Origin: Adlercreutzia sp. ZJ141
GTDB lineage: Bacteria > Actinomycetota > Coriobacteriia > Coriobacteriales > Eggerthellaceae
Reading direction: 5' to 3'
Length of the DNA stretch: 64,000 nucleotides
Assembly (NCBI RefSeq): GCF_011038965.1
Contig: NZ_JAAKEB010000009.1
Span: forward strand, 1 to 64,000
Part shown: positions 1-8,638 of the stretch, piece after piece
Layout of the letters: every line of letters begins with the position of its first letter
How positions within the stretch are numbered: position 1 is the first letter of the stretch
Position numbers and translations under genes: made by a program
The notes under the pieces: model-generated
What the model saw: the letters and a program-made list of their open reading frames with translations, nothing else
Told to the model about the DNA's origin: nothing
Database searches by the model: none

Positions 1-96
1 CGGCTCGCGAGAGTCAAGGGCGGTACGACTTGAACGAAGTGAAAGGCAGCGCCTTTAGACGCCGCCGGTCGCCCTCGGCCTTATAGGCCTAGAGCA

Positions 97-119
97 AACC
101 ACCCCTTTGAGGGGTGGTT
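97..119 (+). terminator. Hairpin, probable terminator of an upstream gene
   Basis: Perfect 9-bp stem AACCACCCC / GGGGTGGTT with a 5-nt loop. No long T tract follows, so it may be an inefficient or bidirectional terminator. It lies between the left edge and ppaC. Confidence 0.55.
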
Positions 120-288
120 CATGATTGGGTGCGCCGAGCATGCCCGCCGGATGATCCGAACCAAACTGATTCTTCTCTATAAGCTGCCATACTCTTCTTC
201 ACAAGGAGCACTGACGCTTCTCCGCAAGCTGCCAAGCGCAGATGTAAGCATCGAGTGTGAACGAAATGAGCAGCGCTTGTGAAGCTCG

Positions 289-316
289 TTTGGCGCGTGG
301 GATGCTGTGTTAAACT
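289..316 (+). promoter_or_regulatory. Weak promoter candidate for ppaC
   Basis: TTTGGC and TAAACT separated by 16 bp. The -35 is poor. It is the best pair found between the 97-119 hairpin and ppaC. Confidence 0.3.
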
Positions 317-378
317 TGCGCCCGATATTTTGCCAGAACGCGCGGTTGCGGGAGTCTTCCGTGGTCGCGCTGCAGCAG

Positions 379-413
379 AAGGCGCCCGGTTCGAACTTCG
401 TTCCGGGCGCCTT
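379..413 (+). other. Leader hairpin upstream of ppaC
   Basis: Perfect 11-bp GC-rich stem AAGGCGCCCGG / CCGGGCGCCTT with a 13-nt loop, ending 24 nt before the ppaC start codon. No T tract follows, so a simple terminator is unlikely. It could stabilise the 5' end of the mRNA or affect translation. Confidence 0.5.
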
Positions 414-437
414 CGCGCAAAGTAAAAGGAGCAGACT

Positions 438-1814
438 ATGACGGCACCCGTCTTGGTAGTGGGGCACAAGAATCCCGATAACGACTCGATTAGTTCGGCG
501 GTGGGCTATGCCTATCTGAAAAACGAGCTTGCGAAGCGGGCATGCGCCGAAGGGGAGACGCCCGAGTTCGAGTACGTTCCCGTGCGCTTGGGGCCTCTGC
601 CGAAAGAAAGCGAGTGGGTGCTTGGTCAAGCGGGCATCACCGCGCCCGAGGCCATCGGTCATGTGCATGTGCGTGTTGGCGATGTAATGACGCAGAATCC
701 GTATTCCATCTCGCGCGATGCGACGCTGCTCGAGGCGGGTCGCATGCTGCGCCAGTGTAATGTGCGCTCGCTGGTTGCCACGAAGGAAGACGGCAGCTAC
801 CGCGGTCTTATTACCACGCGTATGATCGCCGAGCGCTACATAGCCGCCACCGACAAGATGAACGCCGACGGGTCGAACAGCATGGCAGTTGCTGGTGACT
901 TGATCTCGTCGCTTGGTCAGATCGTGTCCGATGTGCTTGAAGGCGAAGAAGACGTGCTGGTGTTCGATAAGGAATGCCTGTTGAAAGACGCAGTGGACGA
1001 TCTGATGGAAAGCTCGCTGCGCGAAGCGGTGGTGCTCGATGACGACAGTCATTGCATCGGTGTTATCACTCGTAGCGACGTGGCTCGCGGCTACCGTCGC
1101 AAGGTTATCTTGGTGGATCATAACGAGCGTCGTCAGGCGGCACCCGGCATTGACGAAGCCGAGGTGCTCGAGATCGTCGATCATCATCGCATCGCCGATG
1201 TTTCCACCGCCAACCCCATTCTGTTTTTGAACATGCCCGTCGGCTCCACGGCCACCATTGTGTCGCTGGAATACCAGCGCTACAGTGTGAGCATTCCTGC
1301 CGGCATCGCCAAGGTGCTGCTGTCGGCACTACTTACCGATACGGTCATTTTGAAGTCGCCTACTACGACCGACATCGATCGTGAGCAAGCAAACTTCTTG
1401 GCCGATGTTGCCGGAGTCGAGGTGGTACCGTTCGGTCTTGACCTGTTCCGTGCGCGCAATGGGGAAGAAAGCCTTACGGTTGAGCGCATTGTGGGGGCTG
1501 ATGCTAAGGAGTTCCAATTCGGCGACGCAACGGTGCTTATTGCTCAGCACGAAACGGTTGACCTCGCTTCGGTCATGGAGCGCGAAGACGAGATTCGCGA
1601 GCATATGCGTACGCTCAAAGACCAGCATGGCTACGAGTTCGTGCTGCTTATGGTTACCGATATCTTGGCGGAAGGCAGCCAGTTCATGTGCGAAGGCAAC
1701 CGCCGTGTAGTGAACCGCGTATTCGGTATCGACTGCAAGGGTCAGGGCGGCACGTGGATGCCGGGCATCTTATCGCGCAAGAAGCAGGTTGCGGCGAAGA
1801 TTCTCGGAGCGTAG
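438..1814 (+). CDS. ppaC: Manganese-dependent family II inorganic pyrophosphatase with CBS domains
   Basis: Hydrolyses pyrophosphate to phosphate in the cytoplasm, pulling biosynthetic reactions forward. The 458-residue protein begins with the DHH-family metal site GHKNPDNDS (H10, D14, D16), continues into a pair of CBS domains (about residues 70-210), then the DHH motif VDHHR and a C-terminal DHHA2 domain. Family II enzymes without CBS domains are about 310 residues, so the extra length is the CBS insert; in characterised relatives this insert binds adenine nucleotides and tunes activity. I see no DRTGG domain between the CBS repeats. The start ATG has a good AAAGGAG site a few bases upstream. 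It appears monocistronic, preceded by a GC-rich leader hairpin. Confidence 0.96.
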   Translation: MTAPVLVVGHKNPDNDSISSAVGYAYLKNELAKRACAEGETPEFEYVPVRLGPLPKESEWVLGQAGITAPEAIGHVHVRVGDVMTQNPYSISRDATLLEAGRMLRQCNVRSLVATKEDGSYRGLITTRMIAERYIAATDKMNADGSNSMAVAGDLISSLGQIVSDVLEGEEDVLVFDKECLLKDAVDDLMESSLREAVVLDDDSHCIGVITRSDVARGYRRKVILVDHNERRQAAPGIDEAEVLEIVDHHRIADVSTANPILFLNMPVGSTATIVSLEYQRYSVSIPAGIAKVLLSALLTDTVILKSPTTTDIDREQANFLADVAGVEVVPFGLDLFRARNGEESLTVERIVGADAKEFQFGDATVLIAQHETVDLASVMEREDEIREHMRTLKDQHGYEFVLLMVTDILAEGSQFMCEGNRRVVNRVFGIDCKGQGGTWMPGILSRKKQVAAKILGA

Positions 1815-1892
1815 GGGAGCACCGCGCCGTGCGGTGCCGCGTTTCGTTCCGCACTCGTTTTACGCCGTACGAAAAAAGAAAGGAAGCGTCTC

Positions 1893-3020
1893 ATGAAACC
1901 CGACCGTCTGCTCGACTTGTTCTGCGAGCTTGTGCGCATCGAAAGCCCATCGCGCCATGAAGGTGCTTTTGCGGCGCGCTGCAAGCGAGAGCTGGAAGAG
2001 TTGGGGTTTGTGGTGCGATTCGACGATTCCGCCCAAAAAACTGGCTCTGATGTGGGCAATCTCATCGCCGAGTTGCCGGGTACGGCTGCGGGCTCTATCG
2101 TGTTGTCGGCTCACATGGACACAGTGGTTCCCTGTGCTGGCATCGAGCCGCTGGTGGGTGACGATGGTGTTATCCGCTCTGCGGGCGACACCATTCTATC
2201 GGCCGATGACAAGTCGGGCGTTGCGGGCATTTTCGAGGCGCTGCGCAGTGTGCTCGAATCTGGCGTTCCTCGGCCACATATCATGGTACTGCTGTCAACA
2301 TGTGAAGAACTCAGCTTGCTCGGTTCAGGCGCGCTCGATGCTGACGTGCTGCCAAAGGGTGCTCCGGTGTACGTGCTCGATGCCGATGGTGCGCCGGGCA
2401 CTATTATCGCTGCGGCACCGAGCCATCATACGTTGCGTGCAACGTTTACGGGCAGGGCGGCCCATGCGGGCGTCGAACCCGAAGCCGGCGTGTCTGCCAT
2501 TCAGATGGCCGCAGCCGCCATTGCTGCTATGCCGCTTGGTCGCATTGACGAATGCACCACAGCCAACATGGGGCTTATTGAAGGCGGCCGCGAGGTGAAT
2601 ATCGTGGCCGACCAGTGCTGGCTGTCGGGTGAATGCCGCTCCTACTACGCCGATCGCGCGCTTCGCCTTCGCAATGACATCACCCAAGCGTGCAAGCACG
2701 CTGCGGCTTCGTTTGGTGGGCAGGTTGATGTGCAGTGGAAAGACGACTACGAGGCGGTGCTCTACAACGAGGATGATCCCTTGGTTCGTGACATAACAAA
2801 CGCCGCGCGCGCTGCGGGCCTCACTCCGCGCATCCATCGGTCGGGTGGCGGGGCCGATGCGAACAAGTACGCTTCATACGGTGCTCGTGCAATCACGCTC
2901 GGCACCGGTATGACGAACTTCCACACCACCGACGAGCACATTTCCGTTGCCGACCTGCAAGGCGTTGCCCTTCTCGTTGAGGCGCTCATCGCCGAGGCGG
3001 TGCAGGATAAGAAAGAATAG
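1893..3020 (+). CDS. M20 family peptidase, PepT-like
   Basis: Probable zinc aminopeptidase acting on small peptides in the cytoplasm. The 375-residue sequence has the M20 landmarks in order: SAHMDTVVP (metal ligand His and Asp) near residue 72, a GDTILSADDKSG segment with the bridging Asp, STCEELSLLGS with the catalytic Glu pair, a dimerisation domain in the middle, and a late TTDEHIS segment carrying the last metal-ligand His. It most resembles the PepT-like (tripeptidase T / YqjE) subgroup. The start ATG follows AAAGGAAG. Substrate specificity cannot be read from sequence; other M20 amidohydrolase roles remain possible. Confidence 0.87.
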   Translation: MKPDRLLDLFCELVRIESPSRHEGAFAARCKRELEELGFVVRFDDSAQKTGSDVGNLIAELPGTAAGSIVLSAHMDTVVPCAGIEPLVGDDGVIRSAGDTILSADDKSGVAGIFEALRSVLESGVPRPHIMVLLSTCEELSLLGSGALDADVLPKGAPVYVLDADGAPGTIIAAAPSHHTLRATFTGRAAHAGVEPEAGVSAIQMAAAAIAAMPLGRIDECTTANMGLIEGGREVNIVADQCWLSGECRSYYADRALRLRNDITQACKHAAASFGGQVDVQWKDDYEAVLYNEDDPLVRDITNAARAAGLTPRIHRSGGGADANKYASYGARAITLGTGMTNFHTTDEHISVADLQGVALLVEALIAEAVQDKKE

Positions 3021-3041
3021 GGAAGCACGGCCAGTTCGCTC

Positions 3042-3072
3042 GCTTATCTGGCGGCGCCTGCCAGCTCGGTTG
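3042..3072. repeat. 31-bp direct repeat, copy 1
   Basis: Exact match over 31 bp to 3094-3124, with a period of 52 bp. Each copy contains an imperfect palindrome CTGGC..GCCAG around GGCGCC, so each can form a small hairpin. A diverged relative lies at about 23483-23503 ahead of rplO. Confidence 0.85.
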
Positions 3073-3093
3073 CGTACTTCCAGACATCAGCCT

Positions 3094-3124
3094 GCTTATC
3101 TGGCGGCGCCTGCCAGCTCGGTTG
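3094..3124. repeat. 31-bp direct repeat, copy 2
   Basis: Second exact copy of the 3042-3072 repeat, located about 164 bp upstream of the rpsL promoter -35 hexamer. Function unknown. Confidence 0.85.
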
Positions 3125-3265
3125 TGGACTGTCAGTTCGCCAGCTTTTGCCTGCACAGCACCTGCACACCTGCTTTGGTGTCGATTTTGAAGAAATGGTG
3201 AACACGTGCGCGTCGCATTTATCCGGTTCATTCTCCACCTGCGAAAACGCATTCCTGTCGGCATA

Positions 3266-3284
3266 GATACGCCCGGATGCGTGG
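3266..3284 (+). promoter_or_regulatory. 19-bp motif shared by the rpsL and rplB upstream regions
   Basis: GATACGCCCGGATGCGTGG lies just 5' of the rpsL -35 hexamer. The same word with one difference occurs at 16181-16199, inside the rplB leader. It can form a short ACGC/GCGT hairpin here. Confidence 0.55.
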
Positions 3285-3287
3285 CGT

Positions 3288-3316
3288 TTGACAAGCCTGG
3301 TGGGGCAGAGTAAAGT
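3288..3316 (+). promoter_or_regulatory. Promoter of the rpsL-rpsG-fusA operon
   Basis: TTGACA (3288-3293), a 17-bp spacer and TAAAGT (3311-3316), close to the consensus for housekeeping sigma factors. Transcription would start near 3323, giving a leader of about 107 nt before rpsL. Confidence 0.78.
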
Positions 3317-3429
3317 ACCGCCTTGCGCCTTGAAGGAGGCGTGTGTTTTCGTGTGCGCAATGAAAAAGCTTACATGAAATGCGTTGGGAAACCAGCGAAA
3401 AGGTCGTCAGGTAGAAGAAGGAGTGAGTT

Positions 3430-3801
3430 TTGCCTACCATTAACCAGTTGGTCCGCAAGGGCCGCCAAAAGCAGGTTGATAAGAAGAAGACACCTGCTCT
3501 GAAGGGCAACCCGCAGAAGCGTGGCGTGTGCACCCGCGTGTACACCACCACCCCGAAAAAGCCGAACTCGGCTCTGCGTAAGGTTTGCCGTGTTCGTCTC
3601 GTGAACGGCATGGAGGTCACCGCCTATATCCCCGGTATCGGCCACAACCTGCAGGAGCACTCCATGGTGCTCATCCGCGGCGGCCGTGTGAAGGACCTCC
3701 CCGGCGTTCGCTACAAGGTTATTCGCGCCGCGCTCGACTGCGCTGCCGTGAACAACCGCAAGCAGGCTCGCAGCCGCTATGGCGCCAAGCGCCCCAAGTA
3801 A
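3430..3801 (+). CDS. rpsL: Small ribosomal subunit protein uS12
   Basis: Decoding-centre protein of the 30S subunit. The 123-residue sequence has the family hallmarks KKPNSALRK and [10 protein letters not shown], the two loops where streptomycin-resistance substitutions arise; both look wild type. The start is a TTG codon, chosen because AAGGAG lies 7 bp upstream and the protein then begins MPTINQL as in homologues. First gene of a str-type operon with rpsG and fusA; tuf is not in this operon but at 37.9 kb. Confidence 0.97.
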   Translation: MPTINQLVRKGRQKQVDKKKTPALKGNPQKRGVCTRVYTTTPKKPNSALRKVCRVRLVNGMEVTAYIPGIGHNLQEHSMVLIRGGRVKDLPGVRYKVIRAALDCAAVNNRKQARSRYGAKRPK

Positions 3802-3821
3802 GTAAGCCGTTAAGCCGCGCG

Positions 3822-3866
3822 GGCTGCGGAAACGTTTGACCGGAAGGGCCGGATCAAGCGGCAGCC
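3822..3866 (+). other. Intercistronic hairpin between rpsL and rpsG
   Basis: GGCTGC (3822-3827) pairs with GCAGCC (3861-3866), and an inner TTGAcCGG pairs with CCGGaTCAA around a short loop. It sits in the rpsL-rpsG spacer, where S7 binds its own mRNA in E. coli. A regulatory role here is inference. Confidence 0.45.
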
Positions 3867-3915
3867 TAATGGATGGAAATACATCCCGAAGCGCGCAGGA
3901 ATGTAAGGAGAAAGC

Positions 3916-4386
3916 ATGCCGCGTCGTGCAGCAGCAGTCCGTCGCGAAACCCAGCCGGACGCAAAGTACAACAACCGTCTTGTCACTCAGCTGATCAATA
4001 AGATCCTGCTGGATGGCAAGAAATCCGTCGCCGAGAACATCGTCTACGGTGCCTTCGACATCGTTGCCGAGAAGACCGGTGAGGATCCCTTGGCCATGTT
4101 CAAGAAGGCCATGGACAATGTTCGTCCCACGCTTGAGGTCAAGCCCAAGCGCGTTGGCGGCGCAACCTATCAGGTGCCGATGGAGGTCAACTCTCGTCGC
4201 GCCACCACACTGGCCATCCGTTGGATCGTTGACTTCTCGCGCAAGCGCAAGGAGCACACCATGAAGCAGCGTCTTGCAGCCGAAATCATGGACGCCGCCA
4301 ACAACACCGGCGCTTCCGTGAAGCGTCGCGAAGACCTGTACAAGATGGCTGAGTCCAACCGCGCCTTCTCGCATTATCGCTTCTAG
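3916..4386 (+). CDS. rpsG: Small ribosomal subunit protein uS7
   Basis: Primary assembly protein for the 30S head, contacting 16S rRNA near the E and P sites. The 156-residue length is the normal bacterial size, and the protein begins [10 protein letters not shown] and ends [15 protein letters not shown] as in homologues. GTAAGGAG precedes the ATG. It lies 114 bp after rpsL, with an internal hairpin in the gap, and 10 bp before fusA, so the three are probably cotranscribed. Confidence 0.97.
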   Translation: MPRRAAAVRRETQPDAKYNNRLVTQLINKILLDGKKSVAENIVYGAFDIVAEKTGEDPLAMFKKAMDNVRPTLEVKPKRVGGATYQVPMEVNSRRATTLAIRWIVDFSRKRKEHTMKQRLAAEIMDAANNTGASVKRREDLYKMAESNRAFSHYRF

Positions 4387-4396
4387 GGGGAACGGA

Positions 4397-6514
4397 ATGG
4401 CTAAAATTAACCTCCAGGACACGCGCAACATCGGCATCATGGCCCACATCGATGCGGGCAAGACGACCACGACCGAGCGCATCCTGTACTATACAGGCAA
4501 AACTCACAAGATTGGTGAAGTACACGACGGCGCTGCCACCATGGACTGGATGGTTCAGGAGCAAGAGCGCGGCGTGACCATCACCTCTGCTGCCACCACG
4601 TGCTTCTGGAAGTATCCCGGCGGTGCTAAGGATGGCAAGGAATACCGTTTCCAGATTATCGACACCCCCGGCCACGTAGACTTCACGGCCGAGGTTGAGC
4701 GTTCGCTGCGCGTGCTCGACGGCACCGTGGCTGTGTTCGATGCGGTGGCTGGCGTGCAGCCGCAGTCCGAAACCGTGTGGCGTCAGGCCGAGCGCTACGG
4801 CGTTCCGCGCATCGCCTTCATCAACAAGTACGACCGCGTCGGCGCCGACTTCTTCCATGCCATCCAAACCATGCGCGACCGCTTGGGCTCCAACGCCATT
4901 GCCGCGCAGATTCCCATGGGTGCAGAAGATCAGTTCTGGGGCATCATCGACCTGGTTACCATGACTGCATGGGACTTCAAGGCCGACGACAAGGGCATGA
5001 CTTACCCCGAGCCGATGGACGCTATCCCGGCCGAGTTCGCCGAGGATGCTGAACTCTATCACCAGGAACTGCTCGAGGCTGCCGCCGACTGCGACGACGA
5101 CCTCATGGAAAAAGTTCTCATGGAGGAAGAGGTCACGGTCGAGGAAATTAAGGCCGCGCTGCGCAAGGGCGTCATCGAGTGCAAGGTCAACCCTGTGTTC
5201 GTGGGTTCTGCCTACAAGAACAAGGGTGTGCAGGAGCTGCTCGACGCCGTTGTTGATTACCTGCCCAGCCCCCTCGACGTTCCTGCCATCAAGGGAACCA
5301 ACCCCGACACCGGAGAGGAAGAGGATCGTCCGGCCGATCCGAAGGCGCCGTTTGCGGCTTTGGCCTTCAAGATCATGACTGACCCCTACGTGGGTAAGCT
5401 CACCTACCTGCGCGTATACTCCGGTTCGCTTGATGCGGGCAGCTACGTTATTAACGCCTGCAAGGACAAGAAGGAACGTATCGGCCGTCTGCTGCAGATG
5501 CATTCCAACCAGCGTGTCGATATTGATACCTGCTCTGCGGGTGACATTGTTGCTGTTGTGGGCCTGAAGGACACGTCGACTGGTGACACGTTGTGTGCCG
5601 ATGGTGCTCCGGTTATCTTGGAGTCCATGGAGTTCGCCGATCCGGTTATCGACATCGCCGTCGAGCCGAAGACAAAGGCCGAGCAGGACAAGATGGCTGT
5701 CGCGTTGCAGAAGCTTGCCGAAGAGGACCCGACGTTCCGCGTGTCCACCAACCAAGAAACCGGCCAGACCATTATTGCCGGCATGGGCGAGCTGCATCTC
5801 GAAATCATCGTCGACCGTCTGCTGCGTGAGTTCAAGGTCGAAGCGAACGTGGGCAAACCGCAGGTTGCTTACCGCGAGCGTCCAGGTCACGAAGTACTCA
5901 GCGCCGAAGGCAAGTTTGTCCGCCAGTCCGGTGGTCGTGGTCAGTACGGCCATGCGGTTATCAACATGTATCCGCAGGAGCCGGGCAAGGGCTACGAGTT
6001 CGAGAACAAGATCGTCGGCGGCGTGGTTCCGAAGGAATATATCCCTTCCATCGACAAGGGTATCCAGGAAGCGCTGAACTCTGGCGTTTTGGCAGGATAT
6101 CCGGTCGAGGACGTTCGCGTCGAATTGATCGATGGCTCCTATCACGATGTCGACTCTTCCGAGGCGGCGTTCAAGGTGGCCGGCTCTATGGCCATCAAGG
6201 ACGCGCTGCGTAAGTCCGATCCGGTCATTCTCGAGCCGATGATGGCTGTCGAGATCGAGACACCAGAAGAGTACACGGGGTTTGTCATGGGAGACATTCC
6301 GTCTCGCCGTGGCCTGATTCAGGGTCAGGAGCAGCGAAGCAACACGGTTGTCATCAGCGCCAAGGTTCCGCTGGGCAACATGTTTGGCTACGCAACCGAC
6401 CTTCGCAGCGGTACGCAGGGCCGAGCCATGTACACCATGCAGTTCGATTCCTACGAGCCGGTACCCAAGAGCGTGATGGAAGAGATTATCAGCAAGGCTG
6501 GCGGCAAGGCCTAA
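4397..6514 (+). CDS. fusA: Elongation factor G
   Basis: GTPase that drives ribosomal translocation and, with ribosome recycling factor, subunit splitting. The 705-residue protein has the GTPase motifs [10 protein letters not shown] (G1, near residue 17), DTPGHVDF (G3) and [10 protein letters not shown] (G4), followed by the domain II-V regions ending near [15 protein letters not shown]. Length and motif order are those of canonical EF-G. The ATG follows GGGGGAACGGA closely after rpsG. A 36-bp gap then leads to rpsJ without tuf in between, unlike the enterobacterial str operon. Confidence 0.98.
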   Translation: MAKINLQDTRNIGIMAHIDAGKTTTTERILYYTGKTHKIGEVHDGAATMDWMVQEQERGVTITSAATTCFWKYPGGAKDGKEYRFQIIDTPGHVDFTAEVERSLRVLDGTVAVFDAVAGVQPQSETVWRQAERYGVPRIAFINKYDRVGADFFHAIQTMRDRLGSNAIAAQIPMGAEDQFWGIIDLVTMTAWDFKADDKGMTYPEPMDAIPAEFAEDAELYHQELLEAAADCDDDLMEKVLMEEEVTVEEIKAALRKGVIECKVNPVFVGSAYKNKGVQELLDAVVDYLPSPLDVPAIKGTNPDTGEEEDRPADPKAPFAALAFKIMTDPYVGKLTYLRVYSGSLDAGSYVINACKDKKERIGRLLQMHSNQRVDIDTCSAGDIVAVVGLKDTSTGDTLCADGAPVILESMEFADPVIDIAVEPKTKAEQDKMAVALQKLAEEDPTFRVSTNQETGQTIIAGMGELHLEIIVDRLLREFKVEANVGKPQVAYRERPGHEVLSAEGKFVRQSGGRGQYGHAVINMYPQEPGKGYEFENKIVGGVVPKEYIPSIDKGIQEALNSGVLAGYPVEDVRVELIDGSYHDVDSSEAAFKVAGSMAIKDALRKSDPVILEPMMAVEIETPEEYTGFVMGDIPSRRGLIQGQEQRSNTVVISAKVPLGNMFGYATDLRSGTQGRAMYTMQFDSYEPVPKSVMEEIISKAGGKA

Positions 6515-6549
6515 GGGCGCCGCAAAAAGCTTAATTGGAGGTAAGTTAA

Positions 6550-6858
6550 GTGGCTAATCAGAAGATTCGCATCCGCCTGAAGGGCTACGATCATGAAATC
6601 GTGGACCAGTCCACGAAACTCATCGTCGACACCGCTCAGAAGACGGGCGCAAAGGTTTCCGGCCCCATTCCGTTGCCGACCGAGCGCAACCTGTATTGCG
6701 TGGTCAGGGGCCCGCATGTGAACAAAGACTCGCGTGAGCAGTTCGAGATGCGCACCCATAAGCGTCTCATCGACATCCTGGAGCCGACGCCGAACACGGT
6801 TGACTCCCTGATGCGTCTCGACCTCCCCGCGGGCGTCGATATCGAGATCAAGCTGTAA
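6550..6858 (+). CDS. rpsJ: Small ribosomal subunit protein uS10
   Basis: 30S head protein and, as NusE in other bacteria, a partner of NusB in antitermination. 102 residues, beginning [16 protein letters not shown] and containing the [23 protein letters not shown] core. The start is GTG, supported by TTGGAGG 8 bp upstream. First gene of the S10 set, which here continues only to rplW before a terminator. Confidence 0.97.
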   Translation: MANQKIRIRLKGYDHEIVDQSTKLIVDTAQKTGAKVSGPIPLPTERNLYCVVRGPHVNKDSREQFEMRTHKRLIDILEPTPNTVDSLMRLDLPAGVDIEIKL

Positions 6859-6875
6859 GGGAGGTGTGCACGCAT

Positions 6876-7496
6876 ATGATTAACGCCATCTATGGTAAGA
6901 AAATCGGCATGACCCAGTTGTTCAGCGAGGACGACCGCGTCATTCCCGTTACGGTTATCCAGGCTGAGCCGAATACGGTTTGCCAGGTCAAGACGACCGA
7001 AACCGATGGTTACGAAGCCGTGCAGCTGGGCTTTGGAGCCATTAAGCCGAAGAAGGTCAACAAGCCCATGGCGGGTCACTTCGCCAAGCAGGGCGTCGAG
7101 CCGAAGCGCTATCTACGCGAGGTTCGCACCGAAAACGCTGGCGAGTACAAGGTTGGCGACGAGCAGACGGTTGCTGCGTTTGCTGACTGCAAGAAGGTTG
7201 ACGTTACTGGTACGTCGAAGGGCAAAGGCTTTGCCGGCGTCATGAAGCGTTGGGGCTTCGGTGGCGGCCCGGGCGGACACGGTGCCCACTTCCACCGCGC
7301 TCCCGGTTCCATCGGCCAGTGCGCGAGTCCGTCCCGTGTTTTCAAGGGCGTCAAGCTCCCGGGTCAGATGGGCTGCGACACCGTTACCGTTCGCAACCTC
7401 GAACTCGTGCGCATTGACGAGGACCAGAACCTCATTCTGGTCAAGGGTGCGGTTCCCGGTGCCAAGAACGGCATCGTGCGCGTCCGCATGGCTTAG
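6876..7496 (+). CDS. rplC: Large ribosomal subunit protein uL3
   Basis: Early 50S assembly protein whose long loop reaches toward the peptidyl transferase centre. 206 residues from ATG 6876, which follows AAGGGAGGTG at a good distance; an in-frame GTG at 6864 would add four residues but overlaps that ribosome-binding site. Begins [16 protein letters not shown]; the conserved glycine-rich loop around [12 protein letters not shown] is present. 17 bp after rpsJ. Confidence 0.96.
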   Translation: MINAIYGKKIGMTQLFSEDDRVIPVTVIQAEPNTVCQVKTTETDGYEAVQLGFGAIKPKKVNKPMAGHFAKQGVEPKRYLREVRTENAGEYKVGDEQTVAAFADCKKVDVTGTSKGKGFAGVMKRWGFGGGPGGHGAHFHRAPGSIGQCASPSRVFKGVKLPGQMGCDTVTVRNLELVRIDEDQNLILVKGAVPGAKNGIVRVRMA

Positions 7497-7525
7497 AGAA
7501 CTGACCTTATAAGGAGCTTATCAAC

Positions 7526-8149
7526 ATGACGACTATCGATATCAAAGACGTGAGCGGGAAGAAGGCCGGTCAGGCCGAGCTTGCCGACTCCGTGTTCGGC
7601 ATTGAGCCGAATGTGCCCGTCATGCACCGGGTTGTCCGCGCACAGCGCGCATCCTGGCGTCAGGGCACGCATGACACGCGTACGCGCGGCGAAGTGCGTG
7701 GCGGCGGCAAGAAGCCGTGGCGTCAGAAGGGCACCGGCCGTGCCCGTCAGGGTAGCATTCGTTCGCCCCAGTGGGTTGGCGGCGGCACCGTGTTCGGTCC
7801 TCATCCGCGTTCATACGAGATGAAGGTGAACCGCAAAGAGGTCAAGCTGGCCATGCGCAGCGCGCTTTCTGCCAAGCTGGCCGATGGTGAGTTGGTAGTG
7901 GTTGACGGCTTCAACTTCGAGAAGCCCCGCACCAAAGACGCCGTTGCCGCTTTGAACGCGCTCGGTCTCGAGCGTCGTATCACCATCGTGATTAGCGACG
8001 ACGATGTGAATACGTTTTTGTCGTTCCGCAACATTCCGACGGTGAACGTTCTGCCTGTTGGTGTAGCTAACACCTACGAACTCATCGACAACAAGGCGCT
8101 CGTGTTTACGGCCGACGCCCTGAAGCGCATCGAGGAGGTGCTGAGCTAA
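7526..8149 (+). CDS. rplD: Large ribosomal subunit protein uL4
   Basis: 50S protein lining the exit tunnel; in E. coli it also represses its own S10 operon. 207 residues, with the tunnel-loop signature KKPWRQKGTGRARQGS near residues 55-75. ATG follows AAGGAG. The stop codon overlaps the rplW start by one base, indicating translational coupling. The S10-type leader to which L4 would bind was not identified upstream of rpsJ. Confidence 0.97.
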   Translation: MTTIDIKDVSGKKAGQAELADSVFGIEPNVPVMHRVVRAQRASWRQGTHDTRTRGEVRGGGKKPWRQKGTGRARQGSIRSPQWVGGGTVFGPHPRSYEMKVNRKEVKLAMRSALSAKLADGELVVVDGFNFEKPRTKDAVAALNALGLERRITIVISDDDVNTFLSFRNIPTVNVLPVGVANTYELIDNKALVFTADALKRIEEVLS

Positions 8150-8430
8150 TGAAGGATCCCCGCGAGGTTATCATTCGCCCCATCATCACGGAGCATAGCT
8201 ACGACATGATGGAGAAGAACGTGTACACGTTCGAGGTGGCGAAGAATTCCAACAAGGTTGAGATTCGCCAGGCCATCGAGGCTATTTTCGACGTGACCGT
8301 CGTTAACGTGAACACCCTCAACGTGAAGTCCAAGCCGAAGCGCGTTCGCCAGCAGCCGGGTCGTACCCGTACCTGGAAGAAGGCTATGGTCACGCTGAAG
8401 GAAGGCGACACCATCGAGCTGTTCGCGTAA
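8149..8430 (+). CDS. rplW: Large ribosomal subunit protein uL23
   Basis: 50S protein at the polypeptide exit, docking site for trigger factor and SRP. 93 residues, beginning MKDPREVIIRPIITEHSYDMME. It overlaps rplD by one base. It is the last gene of this S10 segment: a terminator hairpin follows at 8490-8521, whereas rplB normally comes next and here lies 7.9 kb away. Confidence 0.96.
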   Translation: MKDPREVIIRPIITEHSYDMMEKNVYTFEVAKNSNKVEIRQAIEAIFDVTVVNVNTLNVKSKPKRVRQQPGRTRTWKKAMVTLKEGDTIELFA

Positions 8431-8489
8431 GCGATTCCAAACGGTTCGGCGCGCAAACTGCTAACAAGCAAGCTTTAAGCGCCGCATAA

Positions 8490-8521
8490 AGCCCTCCGGT
8501 GTCTTTGGGTGCCGGAGGGCT
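8490..8521 (+). terminator. Terminator after rplW
   Basis: Perfect 10-bp stem AGCCCTCCGG / CCGGAGGGCT with a 12-nt loop, followed by GATCTTT. The T tract is weak, but the hairpin closes the rpsJ-rplW transcript before an unrelated gene set. Confidence 0.75.
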
Positions 8522-8600
8522 GATCTTTGCAGTTCTTGTCAAGTTCGCCTCGTAATAGCGACGGCGGCGGGTCTTTTCTCGGAAAACGCTTAGTCATTGG

Positions 8601-8606
8601 TATGAT
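8601..8606 (+). promoter_or_regulatory. -10 candidate for the L,D-transpeptidase gene
   Basis: TATGAT 32 bp before the ATG at 8639; no good -35 hexamer is visible at 16-18 bp. Confidence 0.35.
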
Positions 8607-8638
8607 AGCTACGTATTTCGAATTGTGTGAGGGAGACT

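Larger units (their letters stand above)
1..437. other. Non-coding stretch before ppaC
   Basis: No gene is supported here. Short open frames run into the left edge and stop before position 90, too short to identify as the end of a neighbouring gene. The stretch holds a hairpin at 97-119, a weak promoter candidate near 289-316 and a second strong hairpin at 379-413 in the presumed ppaC leader. The minus-strand open frame crossing this area is a shadow of ppaC. Confidence 0.5.
3021..3429. other. Intergenic region ahead of rpsL
   Basis: No gene is seen in these 409 bp. They contain a 31-bp exact direct repeat (3042-3072 and 3094-3124), a 19-bp motif shared with the rplB upstream region (3266-3284), a near-consensus promoter (3288-3316), and a leader of about 110 nt before the rpsL TTG codon. 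Confidence 0.6.

Noticed and set aside
1-90. Possible 3' end of a gene or RNA at the left edge
   Set aside because: All three plus frames stop within 90 bases, none gives an identifiable C-terminus, and no known RNA 3' end could be recognised.
4286-6145. 619-codon open frame on the minus strand across fusA
   Set aside because: It lies opposite a canonical elongation factor gene; codon bias in GC-rich highly expressed genes commonly opens the antisense frame. No family resemblance and no ribosome-binding site.
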